From positions 186,001 through 250,000 of the forward strand of contig NZ_FXDJ01000009.1 in the NCBI RefSeq assembly GCF_900178525.1: a DNA stretch of 64,000 bases, in the 5' to 3' direction. Source of the stretch: Massilibacteroides vaginae (GTDB lineage Bacteria; Bacteroidota; Bacteroidia; Bacteroidales; Tannerellaceae). Below are positions 62,882 to 64,000 of this stretch, one piece after another. How positions within the stretch are numbered: the stretch's first letter is position 1; the number at the start of each line of letters is the position of its first letter. The notes beneath the pieces are model-generated. The model was not told where the DNA came from, searched no databases, and saw only the letters and a program-made list of their open reading frames with translations. The position numbers were made by a program, and so were the translations under genes.

Positions 62882-64000
62882 TTATATTGAAATGTATTTG
62901 TTGATTCCGATCTCTTTTGAAAAATGAGCGTCGTGGGAAATGACGATTATTGTTCCTTTGAATTCTTTTGTGGCATAAGTTAGTATGTCTTTACTGCGGA
63001 TATCCAGGTTGTTGGTCGGTTCGTCGAGAATTAGTATATCCGGTGTGTTGTTGCTTATGCTTAGTGAGCATAGTAATAGTTTCATTTTTTCTCCTCCGCT
63101 TAGCGATGCACACGGTCTGGTCCAGTAGTTTTTACTAAACTGGTGACGGTGTAATAGCATTTTCACTTCATGCTCGGGAAAATGTTGATCGTTGAATTTC
63201 TGAGCTTGTTCGAATACTGTCAGCCGGTTATCTATTATGGAATATTCCTGATCTACATGCAGATACTTGAAGTCGGCTATAAACAATCTGCCTGTCGAAG
63301 CCGGGGTCTCCTTCGTGATGAGTCGGATCAATGAGGTCTTCCCTGCCCCATTATTTCCTGTAATCTGAATCCTGTCGCCCGAATAGATGTGGAAAGATAC
63401 AGCTTCCTTCCAAAGGGAATGTTCTCCATAGATGATATTTACGTCCGCAGCCTCAACAAGCACCTTACCCGTGTACAAACCGGAGTCTTTTATTTCAATT
63501 TTCAGCAGCTGTTCTTCCTGTATCGTTTGTTTGATTGTTTTGATTTCAGTGGAAATGTCATTTGCCTTTTCCGTTTGTTCATTTTTTATTTTGGCCGAGC
63601 TTTGTTCGGCTTTGTCTTTTAGTTTTCCCATTGCTATACGGGGTGTACCGGCTTTGGCTTTCTGCGCATGCCCTCTTGATTCCAATTTCTGACGTTGCTC
63701 TGCCATGTCCCGAAATTTTTGCTGAGTCTGCTTCAGATTCTTTTCCTTATCCGCCAATAAGGAATGCAACGAATTTATTTTCAACTCTTTCTGCCGGCGG
63801 TAGAATGCATAGTTCCCGCCATATATTTCAACTGAATTGGGCGTCAGTTCCATTGTAGTTTTAACCTTATCCAACAATGAACGATCGTGACTGACTAAAA
63901 GGATTGTGTGTTTAGCTTCTTCAATAAATTTATAAAGCGCCGATCTGCTTTGAGCATCTAAGTGATTTGATGGTTCATCCAATAAGACAATATCCGGAGT
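62882..64000 (-). CDS. ABC-F ATPase (partial, 5' end beyond the window)
   Basis: The frame is open to the window edge, so the N-terminal part is missing. What is present begins TPDIVLLDEPSNHLD (Walker B and D-loop of the first ATPase domain), then a long coiled-coil linker. The second ATPase domain has Walker A GNNGAGKTSL, signature LSGGEKMKLLL, Walker B ILILDEPTNNLD and switch His VISHDAHF. There are no membrane segments. ABC-F proteins act on ribosomes; some protect against antibiotics, others are housekeeping. The second D-loop Asn (NNLD rather than NHLD) is a small variation. Which subgroup cannot be decided without the missing part. Confidence 0.87.
   Translation of the reverse strand, partial: TPDIVLLDEPSNHLDAQSRSALYKFIEEAKHTILLVSHDRSLLDKVKTTMELTPNSVEIYGGNYAFYRRQKELKINSLHSLLADKEKNLKQTQQKFRDMAEQRQKLESRGHAQKAKAGTPRIAMGKLKDKAEQSSAKIKNEQTEKANDISTEIKTIKQTIQEEQLLKIEIKDSGLYTGKVLVEAADVNIIYGEHSLWKEAVSFHIYSGDRIQITGNNGAGKTSLIRLITKETPASTGRLFIADFKYLHVDQEYSIIDNRLTVFEQAQKFNDQHFPEHEVKMLLHRHQFSKNYWTRPCASLSGGEKMKLLLCSLSISNNTPDILILDEPTNNLDIRSKDILTYATKEFKGTIIVISHDAHFSKEIGINKYISI

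Overview
The window reads as chromosome of a Bacteroidales bacterium. The evidence is the promoters (TAnnTTTG -7 boxes, some with TTTG 19 bases upstream), the serine palmitoyltransferase for sphingolipids, the FecI/FecR/TonB-receptor module, a NUDIX-type arabinose regulator, a fimbrillin-like relic, SPII lipoproteins and a tmRNA tag of the GENNYA type. It looks most like the Tannerellaceae/Dysgonomonadaceae side of the order, but the sequence alone does not give the genus. The single dnaA, the S6-S18-L9 operon, the tmRNA and three tRNAs (Pro-TGG, Asp-GTC, Gln-CTG) mark it as core chromosome. No transposase, integrase, phage gene or CRISPR array was seen.

Layout. 0-8.8 kb: a minus-strand housekeeping block (Dabb protein, DNA polymerase III delta', cyclophilin, U32 RNA-modification enzyme, MetA-family homoserine acyltransferase), a secreted metallo-beta-lactamase-fold protein, a heptamer repeat, then an Fsr-type efflux pump, a zinc-ribbon/FHA protein and Tpx. 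9-14.4 kb: RmuC, serine palmitoyltransferase, ThuA-like protein, EngB GTPase and a secreted GH43. 14.5-17.7 kb: tRNA-Pro, a lipoprotein with a damaged start, rhodanese, a TolC/histidine-kinase fusion relic and a metallophosphoesterase. 17.9-25 kb: a DUF5020 outer-membrane protein beside a purine permease, DnaA, an MCE protein with a cell-wall amidase, and the ribosomal operon. 25.5-38.3 kb: a plus-strand sugar block. GalM, a FucP-family permease and GalK handle galactose. AraR, AraD, AraA and AraB handle arabinose. Transketolase, RpiB and a sodium/sugar symporter link the product to the pentose phosphate pathway. 38.3-45.7 kb: a BtuB-like TonB receptor, a 1530-residue secreted Sel1-repeat protein and an ABM-domain protein. 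46-51.2 kb: a broken fimbrillin, then sigma factor, FecR, FecA-like receptor and a His-rich lipoprotein, which I read as a metal-uptake system. 51.4-58.2 kb: an esterase and a complete RND efflux operon. 58.2-64 kb: rhamnose-mutarotase-like protein, tmRNA, tRNAs, aldo/keto reductase, SMP-30 protein, a T9-tract lipoprotein that reads out of frame, and an ABC-F ATPase cut by the window edge.

The most unexpected features are: (1) a dispersed intergenic element made of three 21-base units, with four clear copies and a related 22-base version; (2) a lipoprotein whose signal peptide crosses a T9 tract that puts it out of frame, compatible with phase variation; (3) an in-frame fusion of a TolC-type N-terminus to a histidine-kinase ATPase domain, probably the scar of an operon-sized deletion; and (4) a His-rich lipoprotein next to a TonB receptor with its own His-rich predicted surface loop. 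Several accessory surface-protein genes near the dispersed elements are damaged, which suggests these are sites of gene turnover.
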